Shown: positions 18,757 through 29,915, numbered from the stretch's first letter. The stretch is DNA of 64,000 bases from Cordylochernes scorpioides (GCA_030710605.1 CP092884.1:19635483-19699482); one strand, 5' to 3'. Notes: generated by a model not told the origin, from the letters alone. A program made the numbers and translations.

Positions 18757-19888
18757 GTTTATGCCCCGGTTGATGAAAATTAGGTTATGGTGATTATAGA
18801 TGAAATCATAAGATAATTAAAATTGGGGAAAATAATTTGTATACAAATTGGTTTAATATATTAAGGGGGTGTACAATCATAACATTGGGTATGTTATCCT
18901 TAATAATAATGATTAATAATAAAAAGAGAAATGTTAACAAATAATAATATTAAACCCAACGTATAAAAATATATGAAAAAGGATTTTAAAAATGTAAATA
19001 TATAAATGTAAATTTGGGTGAATATATACAGCATTGAATGTTGGAATTAATATTTGAAAGTGCATTGAATTATAGGGTCTAGATAGGTGGACATAGAATA
19101 GATTCTGGTACTGCGATGCAATGCGACGTTATGGGATCGTAGGCATTGGTTCATCTACAGTATGCTGAAGGTATTCGACATGGGCTGTCCTATCAGACGG
19201 ATTTGGGATTAGGTGGTGGAAACTTTGGTCGAGAAAAAGAGTGATAGAAAGTGTGGTAGAGAGAGAGTCGTTCTGTCGCATAAAAAAAAATAATAATAAA
19301 ATAACGATTTGGCCGCGGTAAGGCAGTGAAAGTGAGGTGATTGAATAATAATAAAAAATTGCCCGAATGTGAGAAAAAAAAAGGGGCGTTGATGCTCGAA
19401 CCGGGCCGTGAATGAAAGACAAAAAAACAAAAAAAAAAAAAACAAAAAAAAAAAAACTCATCTAACTAGCTGCTCAAGTTCGACTGTTGGGAAGGTTACA
19501 GCGAAGAAGCGTTTGTAGTTAAGATGGAATAAATGTGAGAAATCAATGTTTCAGCGGATAGTAACGACCTCTCTGAGAAGGTATGGGCTGTGATGCCCTG
19601 AGAATTTTGTGGGTAATGCTCTCGATTCATTTTCTAAAATTTTAACTTAAAAATCTAAAGATAGGATTTAAATATTGAAGTTGAGAAAACAAAATTAAAA
19701 ATTGTGTGTGATTAATGTTTGTACAATAGTATAAAAATAAAATGACAAAAGTTAAAAATAACAAAAGACTTGAGATATATTTAAAATAAGTAAATAATAA
19801 ATATGCGAAATATTAAAAAGTAGTATAGATGATATAGGTGTGTTGTTTATAAATTATGATTTTAACGAAACATAGGTCAATTAGGGTG
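18757..19888 (-). other. Untranslated 3' region of the gypsy element
   Basis: About 1.1 kb between the end of Pol and the 3' LTR. AT-rich with A/T homopolymers near 19370-19460. The minus-strand open frames here are low-complexity (F-rich) and show no envelope features, so I call none. Confidence 0.6.
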
Positions 19889-20262
19889 TTAAAAATCTTT
19901 AAAAGTGTCTGGTGTTAAATGTAGGAACGGTTCACTAGATCTGGGGGGAATGTGGCGGTTAGTTGAATTGTCGAAAAGGTCTGGAGGGAAGTGGTTGTAT
20001 GGAGATAGATTGGTAGGTTTTCTATTATTTTTATTCGGAAGGGAATATTTTTGGGGTGGTGCGATATAAAGGACCTCTTCAGTGTAATATTTTAATTTGT
20101 TCACATGTACTGTGTCGTTGTCTCTGTTTAAGGGCTGATTGGCTCTATTTATACGAACAACGTTGGGAGAAATTATTTCTAATATAGTATATGGACCTGT
20201 AAAGTAGGGAAGTAATTTACCGCTGTTCGGGTGATGGTAGGCCTTGACTAAAACTATATCTC
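19889..20262 (-). pseudogene. Gypsy integrase C-terminal module (GPY/F-like), out of frame with Pol
   Basis: Directly after the Pol stop at 20254, a different minus frame reads DIVLVKAYHHPNSGKLLPYF followed by TGPYTILEIISPNVVRI and VHVNKLKYYTEEVLYIAPP, ending at 19889. The YFTGPY segment is the GPY/F motif of integrase C-termini. The break lies around 20262 within ...FEVEI-stop, a single-base slip. It separates the DNA-binding end of integrase from the catalytic core. Confidence 0.75.
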
Positions 20263-23187
20263 GACTTCAAATTGGGGCGTTCTATGTTTGCTGTCGTATT
20301 TTATTTTTTCCTTGGCGTGCCTATCGAGTGTGCGTTTAATGGCTATTTTCCTAGCTTCTTCGACAGGAGGATAGGGATCGATGTGGGAACTTAACCCTGT
20401 TGGAATTATATTATACATAAGAAACGAAGGGGGGAACCCAGTGATTGTGTGGGGTGTTTGGTTATATTTATCTGTTACGGTTTTTATTAATTTGATCCAG
20501 GATACCTTGGGGTTTTCTATATGGAGGATTCTAAGCTTGCCTGTGAGTGTCGCATTTAGACGTTCACAGAGGCCGTTGGCCAGTGGGTTGTTACTAGTTG
20601 TGAGAAGGGGTTGTATACCGTGTCTTAGTAAAAATCTCCTAAACTTGGGTGAGGTAAACGCAGGTGCTCTATCCGAAAGGAGGCATTTGGGTGTATTGCT
20701 CTGCATTACCTTTTTTAAACACTGTAAGTATGTAAGTGTGCTGGTTGACTTAGAGGGGAAGGTCCATGCGTAACGGCTTAGATGGTCGACGATCACATGG
20801 AGATAAGTTTTCGAACTGCCATATTTTGAAAATCCGGCTATGGTGTCTATAGATAATGTGTCGAAGGGATGTGAAACGGGAGGAAGTTGTCCTAGTGTAC
20901 CGTAATTGGGACCTTTGGGTCTTTTAATTAATTGGCATGTGGGACAAGACCTAACATATTTGACAATCGAGTGTGTCATTCCACGCCAAGTGTATTGGGT
21001 GGAAATGATTCTCGTCATCTGTGAAACACCAGGGTGATTATATTCTACATGTACCTTATTTATTAGTGTGTGTTGGAGCGAGGGAGGAACGATGACTTTC
21101 GTCACGCCTTTTCGAGTTAGAGTGTGAAGGCCTTCTGGATTTATGGTGGCGTTTGGATAGGGAAGCTCAAGGGGTTGTTTTTCCTTTATTTGTGCAGCGC
21201 TGAGGAATCCACAGAAAGGATTGCGCGATAGAAGGTCCGCCTCATGCTGTTTCGATCCTTTTATGTAACGGATCTCGTACTCGTATGTGGACATCTTTAG
21301 ACTCCACCGAAATAGTCGTCCAGTTGGATTTTTTATGGTCTTAAGCCACTGTAAGGCATGGTGGTCGGTGAAAATGGTGAATTTAACGCCGGTTAAATAC
21401 ACACGGATTTTGTCCACACATTCAATGATGGCGAGACATTCCAGTTCGGAAATCGTGTAATTTTTCTCGTGTGGCCTAAGCGCGCGGCTGTAAAATTGTA
21501 CTGGATATAGAGTCCCATCTGGGTATTGTTGTTTGAGAACACCGGCTATGCCTAAAAGTGAGGCGTCACAATAAAGTTGGCACGGCAGTCCTTCTTTAAA
21601 AAGATGTAAGATTGGTTGTGAGGTCAGACTCTCTTTGAGAGCTTCGAAAGAGGTTTGGCATTGATTGTCCCAGTTCCATGTGGTGTCCTTCTTAAGTAAC
21701 TTATTAAGGGGGGTTCTGAGTTGCGCATAATTAGGTATAAATTTATTGTACACATTAATGGCACCTAAAAACGATTGGAGTGTTTTTAGATTAGTTGGAA
21801 CCTTAATAGCGTTGATTACATCAAGATTTTTAATTTGGGGCGTGTAGGTGCCCGAATTTATCGTATATCCTAAAAATTCAATTTGGGTCTTGAAAAATTC
21901 GCATTTATTATAATTTAATTTAATATTTTCTTCCTGGCACACTAAGAAGAATTTTTGTATATGTTGAGCATGCTCTTCTATGGTATTAGAGAATATAACA
22001 AAGTCATCAAAATAATGGGCTATGAAATCTAACTCATACTTTTGTATTACTTGACTTAGAGCACGTTCATATATTTGTGGTGAATTTCTCAGACCGAAAG
22101 GTAATCGAGAAAACTGGTACTGCCCTTCGAGAGTTACAAAGGCTAAAAGATTTCGGGAACTAGGTTCGATTTCAACTTGCCAGAATGCTGAACTTATGTC
22201 TACATTTGTAAAAATTTTGGCGTGTGCTAACTTATCCAAAACTGTTTCTATTAAGGGGAGAGGGTGTACATCGGGACAAATTATCTCGTTTAATTTACGG
22301 AAATCTACGCAAAATCTTTTCGTTTTATCCTTTTTAGTTACAAGGGTGACTGGGCTAGCATAAGGAGAAAAAGAAGGTTCTATTATGCCGAATTTAAGCA
22401 TTTGGTTGACCTGCTCTTGTATTTCTCGTTGATCAACTAGAGAAGCACGATAAGGTCTCAGAGCAATAATTTTATCGGATAAAGTATGAATCTTAACTGG
22501 GGGTATCTTCAATTTAGGTACATCAAATTTGTTACTAGAAAAAATATGAGAATATCTATTAATTATATCTAAAAAGCTTAAAGGGGTGTTGGAATTTGAA
22601 CAAGACTGGGATGCGGGTATCTGACATACATTAGTAGTATAATTAGGAATGCAATCATTAAAAACGTTATTTTGTGGCATATCAACATGTTTTTTAGGCG
22701 AGGCGAAGTCACAATTAGAAATGGTTTCATGTGAAGGAGACATATAGCTAAGACCATGCCTAGAAGTGTCCGACACATGCATCGATGGGTTGTGCTGATA
22801 GGTGGCAAGGTTAGCCCTTTTGCTGGAATTTTCAAGGCCTTTACCATAGTTGCATGAGTCGTTCACAAGCGAAAAATGGTACAGGGGAGCTTCGTTTTGG
22901 AAGACCAAAAAGTTACATAAATCTATTTTCAATTTGAAATTGCTTAATGTATTAAGAGATAATATGCCAAATGGTAATTTGGAATCTATAACATAAAATT
23001 TTGTTAATTTAGTTAAACAGCCTATAGTGACATTTAAATATAAAAATCCCATTGTTGAAATGTCATTGGAAACAGAACTAAGAGTAACATTGTCATCATA
23101 TATTTTAAAAGTACAACCTAAATTGTTTTCAAGAAAGGTAAGTATTGTTATATTAATTATATTGACCGAAGCTCCTGTATCTGCCAA
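20254..23187 (-). CDS. Gypsy Pol: protease, RT, RNase H, integrase core
   Basis: 977 codons from the ATG at 23187, though the frame is not the Gag frame and would be reached by frameshift. Protease: ADTGASVNII at the very start. RT: RFCVDFRKLNEI (about 295) and the catalytic box HYFDDFVIFS (about 390), with the PFGLRNSPQIYERALS segment between. RNase H: LYCDASLLGIAGVL (about 540) and FTDHHALQWL. Integrase: zinc finger H-H-C-C in HPGVSQMTRI to CPTCQLIKRP, then DDE residues in SIDTIAGF (about 780), LLSDRAPAFTS and NGLCERLNATL. YFDDF in place of the commoner YLDD or YIDD is notable but functional in principle. The reading frame is intact up to 20254. Confidence 0.93.
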   Translation of the reverse strand: MADTGASVNIINITILTFLENNLGCTFKIYDDNVTLSSVSNDISTMGFLYLNVTIGCLTKLTKFYVIDSKLPFGILSLNTLSNFKLKIDLCNFLVFQNEAPLYHFSLVNDSCNYGKGLENSSKRANLATYQHNPSMHVSDTSRHGLSYMSPSHETISNCDFASPKKHVDMPQNNVFNDCIPNYTTNVCQIPASQSCSNSNTPLSFLDIINRYSHIFSSNKFDVPKLKIPPVKIHTLSDKIIALRPYRASLVDQREIQEQVNQMLKFGIIEPSFSPYASPVTLVTKKDKTKRFCVDFRKLNEIICPDVHPLPLIETVLDKLAHAKIFTNVDISSAFWQVEIEPSSRNLLAFVTLEGQYQFSRLPFGLRNSPQIYERALSQVIQKYELDFIAHYFDDFVIFSNTIEEHAQHIQKFFLVCQEENIKLNYNKCEFFKTQIEFLGYTINSGTYTPQIKNLDVINAIKVPTNLKTLQSFLGAINVYNKFIPNYAQLRTPLNKLLKKDTTWNWDNQCQTSFEALKESLTSQPILHLFKEGLPCQLYCDASLLGIAGVLKQQYPDGTLYPVQFYSRALRPHEKNYTISELECLAIIECVDKIRVYLTGVKFTIFTDHHALQWLKTIKNPTGRLFRWSLKMSTYEYEIRYIKGSKQHEADLLSRNPFCGFLSAAQIKEKQPLELPYPNATINPEGLHTLTRKGVTKVIVPPSLQHTLINKVHVEYNHPGVSQMTRIISTQYTWRGMTHSIVKYVRSCPTCQLIKRPKGPNYGTLGQLPPVSHPFDTLSIDTIAGFSKYGSSKTYLHVIVDHLSRYAWTFPSKSTSTLTYLQCLKKVMQSNTPKCLLSDRAPAFTSPKFRRFLLRHGIQPLLTTSNNPLANGLCERLNATLTGKLRILHIENPKVSWIKLIKTVTDKYNQTPHTITGFPPSFLMYNIIPTGLSSHIDPYPPVEEARKIAIKRTLDRHAKEKIKYDSKHRTPQFEVEI

Positions 23188-23233
23188 GAACGGTAAACAA
23201 AATTTTCTGCATAGTCCTAGTTTAAATATTAAA

Positions 23234-24205
23234 TTATGGAGGGCAACGAAAATTACCTCCTATTTCCTCGCTTCGGGGAGTGGTCTGGACTGTGGTATCA
23301 GATGACGGGGCTGACCGTGCTGGCTGTGACCTGGCGGTGGAGAGAGATGTCCTCGGCTGACGCCCCGTAGTTTTTTGGTAAAACACATTGTTTCGACCAG
23401 ATGGCTGTCGGCGCGGACACTGGGCGTTCCAGTGATTTCCCCGACAGTAGTGGCATGGTGACGGGGGTTGCGATGGCACACTTGAATCTGCATGGCGAGG
23501 CAGTCTAGGAGTGCTGAAGAAACGCGGCGGCATGTTATAGGGCCGGCTTGGTTGTTCCCTGGCCAAAGTAATATGGCCATCGTGCCTCGAAGAGGTGGGT
23601 TCTGGTGTTGGGCGCGCTGGCGCGGGTACACTCGAACCCTTTATTCTGGCCATTAAATCGTGCCAGTCTTTCAATGTGTTTGGCGACACGGTTCGCACCA
23701 AACGCTGGTCAGCTGTGGGAAGGCCTTCAGTCAGGGATTCGAGAATGATGTCGGTAGGCAGGTTCAGTTGTAGGCCCATTGCGGTTTTTTCTTTATAATA
23801 GCCTTGTAGGGTGGTTTGAGGAGTTAGCTTCAATGCTAAAAATTTGGAAAATGAAACTTCTACTGTGCCAAGGTACAGGTCTATTAAGACTTGTCTGGCC
23901 TGGTCGTAGGACTTATTGGCTAAGTCAAGTTGGCGAAAAAAGGTAAGGGGCTCACCTGAGAGTTGTGCCGGAAGTTTTTGGAGGCGCTTCGTCCCTGTCA
24001 GGTAGGCGCGGTCGGCGATGTCGTCGTATTGTTGGAAGAAATTGGCAGCGGGGTACGTTCCATCGTACCGGGGTAGGTCGCTATCTCTTTGGCCGGGGTT
24101 TACGATGTCGCGAAGAGCTACTGCTAACTGCGCTACGATGTCGGTCACGATTGAAGGCGTGGTATTTCCCTCCGAGGTGGCGTCACTCCTTGCCTGGTTC
24201 TCCAT
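23234..24205 (-). CDS. Gypsy Gag
   Basis: 323 codons starting 43 bases after the 5' LTR. N-terminal half: LPRYDGTYPAANFFQQYDDI and GTKRLQKLPAQLSGEPLTFF, the capsid-like segment. LPTDIILESLTEGLP follows near 150. One zinc knuckle near residue 250 reads CHYCRGNHWNAQC, with three rather than four residues before His (CX2CX3HX4C). The C-terminal part is rich in R, S, P and T. Pol follows in another frame about 47 bases after the Gag stop, so Pol expression would need a frameshift or reinitiation. Confidence 0.88.
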   Translation of the reverse strand: MENQARSDATSEGNTTPSIVTDIVAQLAVALRDIVNPGQRDSDLPRYDGTYPAANFFQQYDDIADRAYLTGTKRLQKLPAQLSGEPLTFFRQLDLANKSYDQARQVLIDLYLGTVEVSFSKFLALKLTPQTTLQGYYKEKTAMGLQLNLPTDIILESLTEGLPTADQRLVRTVSPNTLKDWHDLMARIKGSSVPAPARPTPEPTSSRHDGHITLAREQPSRPYNMPPRFFSTPRLPRHADSSVPSQPPSPCHYCRGNHWNAQCPRRQPSGRNNVFYQKTTGRQPRTSLSTARSQPARSAPSSDTTVQTTPRSEEIGGNFRCPP

Positions 24206-24248
24206 CTTCGGATGTCTTGTCTTTGGTAGGTAATCCTGTCGACTTCGC

Positions 24249-24858
24249 TGTGGTGAGGTAGTCGATCCTGTAGGATGACTGTAGTGTGTTGGTCAAATGC
24301 AGTCGTTGTGGCCTCAATGTTAGAGTGGGTTCAAGCGTGAATGTATTGCACCAAAGAACGAGACATGGTAGATGTCACCACGGAGATGGCGAGAGAGTGA
24401 GTCTAGCCGACACCAGTTTAGGGGAGAACTGTCTAGAGGCGTCCGCAAGTATCGTTCCCCAGCCGACTAACTGTTTTCATAAAAAAGGGGGCTGTGGGGG
24501 CCAGCCTGGAATGTCGCACCCCGCCGCCGTCGAGACAAGAATGCAGACGTCATAAATTACCAGGACCCTAGAGGGGCCCAGATGTACATTCCTGGGGTGT
24601 TGTCCTTTTTGGTCTTCCCATATGAATGTAGTTATCAAGAATCTTCAATAAAACAATAACTTTGAGAGACTTTCTGAGCCATCGCTGGACCAGTAAATCG
24701 ACACACCACAAGGCATACCCGACTTGTTTTTCGGACCTCTTTTCCCCTTCTGGCATCGGCTGTCACTCACTCGAAATTTTATTTGTCACACTTTGGCAAT
24801 TACATTATACATTTATACAATACATGGAGACATAGATGTATTGGAATATATTACAACA
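24249..24858 (-). repeat. Gypsy 5' LTR
   Basis: 610 bp, TG...CA. Its transcription direction is leftward. Confidence 0.95.
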
Positions 24859-25594
24859 TATATATATAGTGTAAAAACTATATAATAAAAATATAACAGT
24901 GATTCTACATTTAAAGCTTAATGAGCAAAATGATAAGAATGATAAATCATATCAAGTAGATTTGGTTAGATTAGCAAGCTAAATCTAAATTAGTTATAAA
25001 AATAAATAGTTGTATAGTTTTATAGTTAAGTATTTTATTAAAATTATCTTCATTATTTTGATTATTTAATTTCAAATTATAAAATTTGTAAAATGTTATT
25101 ATTTAGTATAGATAGAGAGAAAAAAAAATTCTTTACTTCTAAACATCATCTAGTTAATTATATATTTATAATTAATAACAATAAAATTTAACAACGTAAC
25201 GTCTTTTGTATCGGCTTTTACACGTCATTTAGACATACTCTAATCCTATATATAGAATAATAGAAGTGAGAATATATATGATAGTTAGAAAAAAGAGAGA
25301 AAGACAGAACCATGCACTTTTAATCAAACTAATAATAAGAAAACAAAAAGTTTTGTAAAGAAGGTAGATAAGGTTGTTAGTATATATATATATATTTTTA
25401 TAATTTTATATTTTATCCTTTTTTTTTTTTAAATGATTTTTTAAATTTTTTTATTTTAAAATATGAATATAAATAGTTGTATTTAGTAATATATCTATAT
25501 TATTAATTAACTTTTGTTATAAGTTTGGTTATTATGTTTTGAAACCCTAATGGTAGACCAGACATATACAAAAAAAAATTAAAATTGGAGTAAT

Positions 25595-25700
25595 TATTGA
25601 AAAAAGAGATCTGCTGAACCGGGAATTCTCAAATAGAAATTCAGCGGCGTTTCATCCCTTCTCTATTACGTCATAGATCTCTTTTCAACCGGATTTTATG
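25595..25700. other. Structured hairpin in the Naiad 3' region (left arm); same at 32865-32970
   Basis: AAAAGAGATCT and AGATCTCTTTT form an 11-bp stem about 75 bases apart. Inside are nested CTGAA/TTCAG and GAATT/AATTC pairings. The right arm carries the complement, so both copies kept it. I looked for hammerhead core motifs and found none in full. Confidence 0.5.
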
Positions 25701-25837
25701 TGTTAATATAAAGTTAATTCAGTGAAACATTTATATGAACAGATATAACAAATTCCATTAACAAGTTCCAACCGTGACCTACCTTGCCCGCGGCGTCTTC
25801 AACTGTAAACATCTATTTCTGGATGACACATGTTGTG

Positions 25838-25854
25838 GGGGGGGGGGGGTGGGG
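25838..25854. repeat. Poly-G tract
   Basis: A run of 10-11 G, then TGGGGG. The mirror in the right arm (about 32700-32716) is shorter. Confidence 0.8.
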
Positions 25855-26268
25855 GACTAAATTAGACCGTTTGTTTTGAAGTTTTAGAACAAAAAGATAT
25901 TCAAAGAAGAGAGAAAAGTTAGTTAATGAAAGAATACCAAACTTTATAATCTTTACAGCTAGTTATATTAAAATAACTGATTCAACACTTATTCATCTTT
26001 CAATATTCCTTTAAAAAGGCAAATTATTAGAGTTTAATAAAGCTATTGAATGTGAAAATTCACTTTTATTTAATTTCCATTTTCCTCCCCAGAAATTGGA
26101 GATTAAAAAAAAATGAATTCTATACAATATTACTTTAAACATCTTGTGAAAAAATCTTCAAATCAGCTATTTAATTTAAGTTTAACTAATTGTTAAAGAA
26201 TATAAATTTGTATTATTTATTATTGAGAGAAATTATAGAAAGTTGATTTAATAAATGGATATTTCCAT

Positions 26269-26554
26269 TTATTTTTTTAAAAAGTATTTTATAATAGATA
26301 TACTGTTGAAATATTTTACTTGTCTGATACTAAATTTGTTTTTAATAAATTCCATGTTTAAATTTTTAACATCTTCTATGAAATTTTCTAATATATTATT
26401 TATTCTATAAAATCTTAGAAACTGTCCAAAGTATATACCTTTACAACAATTTAATGATATATTAGAATTCATATTACAGTATTTTATAATATTGAAATTA
26501 TAATTACTTTTTTTATTATAAATTTTAATAGCATTGTTTGTAAGGTCTATATTT
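26269..26554 (-). pseudogene. Naiad RT C-terminal part, left arm, separated by the R1 insertion
   Basis: Minus-strand frame from DLTNNAIKIYNKKSNYNFN to NSISIIKYFLKK and stop. It matches the last 100 residues of the right-arm protein almost residue for residue. It was split from its upstream part at TATATTT (26548-26554), the R1 target site. Confidence 0.9.
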
Positions 26555-28575
26555 CTTCCGAGGAGGAACTCCACAAAGCAACTAGATATTACTCGCCAAT
26601 CTACAATAATAGAAACAAAGTGATCATAAGCCTAACAGATATCGAAACAATTATTGTATCATTGAAAAATAAGAAAGCACCCGGATCAGATAATATTAGC
26701 AATAATATGATTAAATACGCCTACCCTAGGATTTCCATAATCCTCCATCAAATATTTGAAAAATGTATAAGTTTGGGATATTTCCCAGATTATTGGAAAA
26801 ACTCTTTTGTGAAAATCATTCCTAAAGGAGATAAAACTAGTTATGATGTTAGTAAAAGTTACAGACCAATTTCCTTACTATCTAACATTTCAAAAATTTT
26901 CGAACACGTAATTAAAAATAAACTTACTACCTTTTATGACGAAAACAATTTGATGAGTCATAGACAACATGGCTTCTCCAGGCATAAATCAACTATTACT
27001 GCTATGAAAGAGCTGACTGAAACTATTCTGGAACACAAGCAAAGAGAACTGACGGCGTTGATCGCAGTGGACTTATCAGGGGCTTTTGATAATGCATGGT
27101 GGCCAGCTATAATAAAAAGAATGGATTTAGACAACGTTCCCAGCTCTCTGATTCAAATCATCCAATCCTATTTGAATAACAAAAGGACAGTCTGTCTGTC
27201 TTACGGTGGCAAAACGATCTCCAAAAACCTTACTAAGGGATGTCCTCAGGGTAGTCCACTTTCACCGTTATTATGGAACATCTTGCTAAACGACATTTTA
27301 ATGAATTTTAAATCTACAAAAGCTGAAATTATTTGCTACGCGGACGACATCTCTATTGTATGTTGGCATTATAATTTAGAGGGTCTAAAAACTGAGTTAG
27401 TGAACACCCTAAACTATGTCACTCAATGGTGCCGCTCAAACAAGTTAAAAATAAATCCAGAAAAAACAAACTTGATTCACTTCCACAATTTCCATAGGTT
27501 CCAGCTGGAATTTCAAAAAACCGTCATAAAGCCTTCAAATGAAATCAAAATTTTGGGAATGAAATTATCTAACCATAGGTTCAAAACAAAAATAAATTTT
27601 ACCCCGCACATCAATGAGATTTTGCATAAGGCGCAGCGCATGAAAAATCTGCTTTTTTCCCTCAGCGGCAAAATATGGGGTATAAATTCTAATAAAAGGT
27701 TAATTCTGTATAAGACGCTAATTAGACCTATTCTAACATATGGAGCTGAAATTTGGTTTTACCAAATAAATAACCGCTCTAAACAGAAATTAAATTCGAT
27801 GCAATACCAAATTGTTCTTTGGGCTACTAGATCGTTTAAAACATCTTCCTCAAATTGTGTCCACTGTCTGGCAGAGATCCCATTCCTGACTGACTTTATC
27901 GAATCAAGATTGATTAAATATGAATTGGACCAACTAAGCGAGGAAGACCAACGAACGTTCAGTCCACATTCTCCTTCAATTATAAAAGGATTTTTGAGAA
28001 CAAGAATGGAAGATATGTTTTCTAATACAAATGATCACTTTCGTCTCTTTTTCCCTCTGGGCATTCCAAAATATTTCCGCCCTGACTTTTACAATGTGCA
28101 ATTCGTTACTGGTCATGGGAATTTCGGAGATTTTCTGTTTCGAATAGGAGCTATAGACGATCCGGGATGTTTATGTGGAAAGAGAAAGCAGGATTCCAGT
28201 CATCTGCTCCTTGAGTGCCCAATCTTCCAGAACTACAGAAACCGGGAAAACATCGAATACAAGGATCTTTTTATGTTTGTAAATAGTAAGGACTCGTATT
28301 TTAAATTTAGAAAATTCTGTAAATATATCTATGATTTTCTCTCTTGGTTAAAAAAACCTTAATTATTACATATTTGTATATATGTATTTTTTGGTTTGTT
28401 TATTTTGTTGGTTGTGATGTAAAATCAAGAATGATTTAATGTCCTCTTTTTTATCTTTTAAATCTTGTAATTATTTTTTTTTTTTTGATGTAATATAGTA
28501 TCTGAATTTAGTGTTGTTATTGACGCAAGCATCCCTTGTGGGGATGTCGCGTCTGATTTGATGGATAAATAAATA
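26555..28575 (+). mobile_element. R1-clade LINE, 5'-truncated, with 7-bp target duplication
   Basis: TATATTT occurs on both sides (26548-26554 and 28576-28582). The right arm of the palindrome shows the uninterrupted empty site. The element is 2021 bp and keeps RT and the 3' region but not the APE endonuclease. Its 3' end has a hairpin (GCATCCCTTGTGGGGATG) and an AAATAAATATA tail. It inserted in the opposite orientation to the left Naiad copy. Confidence 0.92.
26620..28362 (+). CDS. R1-type reverse transcriptase (ORF2 C-terminal part)
   Basis: 580 uninterrupted codons. RT starts within KKAPGSDNISNNMIKYAYP, then YRPISLLSNISKIFEHVI, VDLSGAFDNAWWPAI (about 157), GCPQGSPLSPLLWNILLND (about 208) and the catalytic CYADDISIV (about 240). 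FDN-WWPA and CPQGSPLSP are typical of the R1 group. A C-terminal Cys-His finger, CLCGKRKQDSSHLLLEC, sits near 535. The N-terminal APE nuclease and ORF1 are missing, so it cannot move on its own. The intact frame suggests a recent insertion. Confidence 0.9.
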   Translation: MIISLTDIETIIVSLKNKKAPGSDNISNNMIKYAYPRISIILHQIFEKCISLGYFPDYWKNSFVKIIPKGDKTSYDVSKSYRPISLLSNISKIFEHVIKNKLTTFYDENNLMSHRQHGFSRHKSTITAMKELTETILEHKQRELTALIAVDLSGAFDNAWWPAIIKRMDLDNVPSSLIQIIQSYLNNKRTVCLSYGGKTISKNLTKGCPQGSPLSPLLWNILLNDILMNFKSTKAEIICYADDISIVCWHYNLEGLKTELVNTLNYVTQWCRSNKLKINPEKTNLIHFHNFHRFQLEFQKTVIKPSNEIKILGMKLSNHRFKTKINFTPHINEILHKAQRMKNLLFSLSGKIWGINSNKRLILYKTLIRPILTYGAEIWFYQINNRSKQKLNSMQYQIVLWATRSFKTSSSNCVHCLAEIPFLTDFIESRLIKYELDQLSEEDQRTFSPHSPSIIKGFLRTRMEDMFSNTNDHFRLFFPLGIPKYFRPDFYNVQFVTGHGNFGDFLFRIGAIDDPGCLCGKRKQDSSHLLLECPIFQNYRNRENIEYKDLFMFVNSKDSYFKFRKFCKYIYDFLSWLKKP

Positions 28576-28582
28576 TATATTT

Positions 28583-29868
28583 AGGTCTAAAAAGTTAACT
28601 TTTTTGTTTCTATAAATTTTTTCATTGTTCTTAAGTTTCAAGTATTTAGGATAAATTTTAGGTATTAAGTTTTTGAACTGTGGATTATTAAATATTATAA
28701 TGTCATCTACATAACGGAACATTTGCCAGTTAACATTATTTTGTAGAAAGTATTCTCTTTCGTACCAGAATAATATTAAATTTGCTAATAAAGGACTAGA
28801 AGATGTTCCCATGGGAACGCCTTCTGATTGAATATATATTTTATTTTTAAATTCTATATAGTTAAAATTTAAAAATGTTTCCAGTAGGGTTTTTGCTGTT
28901 TTAAGATCTAATTTAATTGTTTTATATCTGTTATGAATAATTTTAATGTGGAAAGTTTTGTCATTGATGATTTCGTTAAATAAATTGGTTATTTTATTAT
29001 TTAGATCTCTTAAATTTATTTTAGAATATAGGTCCTCAAAGTCAAATGTGTGTACTGTTTCAATGTTTGTCCAATTGTTCATTAAATAGTTAATGATTTT
29101 TTTATTTGAGTCGATAAATTTATAATTATATATATTAGTTAATTTATTTATAATAAATTGTAGTGTTGAAGCTAATTGTATATCAATGTTTTTTATAACT
29201 GAATTTATACCAGATGTGATTGTTCTGAAAGAAATAGGTTTTTGTGTAGTTTAGGAATTATATAGAACTTTGGTATGTTTGGATTTTTGTAGTGATTATA
29301 AATTTTTAGTGAATTTTCAACGTTTTTGATGTCTTTTTTGATTTTTGTGGCTGTAGTTCTAGCAAAAGTGTATTTATGATTATTATCAATTTCCTTTTTT
29401 AGTATATCGTGGTATAGATTTTTACAAATTATAGATAAGTTATTGGAACATTTATCTATAGGAGTGATAATAAAGTCCTTCTGTAATTTAATTATATTTT
29501 CTTTAAAAGAAGGAATATCTGAATTAGGTTTTGTGTATTTAAGTGTATTATTATAATAATTTATAATTTCCTTTTTAATATTATGTTTCCATTCCAGAAA
29601 AGTAAATTCTGGAATACTGTATTTTATACTAGTTTTATTTATGAAAATATCTATATCTTTTAATATAGATTTAATTGTATTATTATAATTGTGTTTAATT
29701 TGAGGTATATATTTATACCCTTTATTTAAAATATCCTGATATTCTGGATTTAAAAAAGAAAAATTGCTAGTTAATATATGACCTGAGAACTTATATCTAT
29801 CAATATAGTTGTTGCAATTACATTTAATTTTTTTAAAATTTGCTAAATTATCAATAAATTGGTTATAA
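28583..29868 (-). pseudogene. Naiad reverse transcriptase, left copy, N-terminal and central part
   Basis: The minus strand repeats the right copy from the conserved CNCNN...GHILTS region (about 29800) through MNNWTNIETVHTFDFEDLYS, EGVPMGTSSSPLLANLI and FRYVDDIIIFN. It is then cut by the R1 LINE at 28582; beyond the site the frame runs into LINE sequence. It lacks the GIY-YIG domain and is truncated at about 29868. A probable frameshift near 29230 separates the upstream part from the 203-codon open frame ending at 29082. Confidence 0.88.
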
Positions 29869-29915
29869 GAATTGCCTAAGAAAGAATTGTCAAACTTGTC
29901 CCTCTCTTAAGAACC

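Larger units (their letters stand above)
18147..24858 (-). mobile_element. Gypsy (Metaviridae) LTR retrotransposon, nearly complete
   Basis: Two LTRs of 610 bp (18147-18756 and 24249-24858) start TGTGGTGAGGTAGTCGATCC and end TTACAACA. They differ at only a few positions (for example AGGCGTG versus AAGCGTG). TATA flanks both sides. Gag then Pol read on the minus strand from the right LTR. The integrase tail carries a GPY/F-like module. A short leader of 43 bases separates the 5' LTR from the Gag ATG at 24205; no TGG primer site is obvious there. Pol contains one late frameshift. The copy looks fairly recent. Confidence 0.95.

Noticed and set aside
19129-19461. F-rich minus-strand open frames considered as an envelope gene
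   Set aside because: Low-complexity translation of A/T runs; no signal peptide, cleavage site or transmembrane layout typical of Env.
25595-25700. Naiad 3' hairpin considered as a hammerhead ribozyme
   Set aside because: Strong stems, but no CTGANGA plus GAAA pair in usable positions on either strand.
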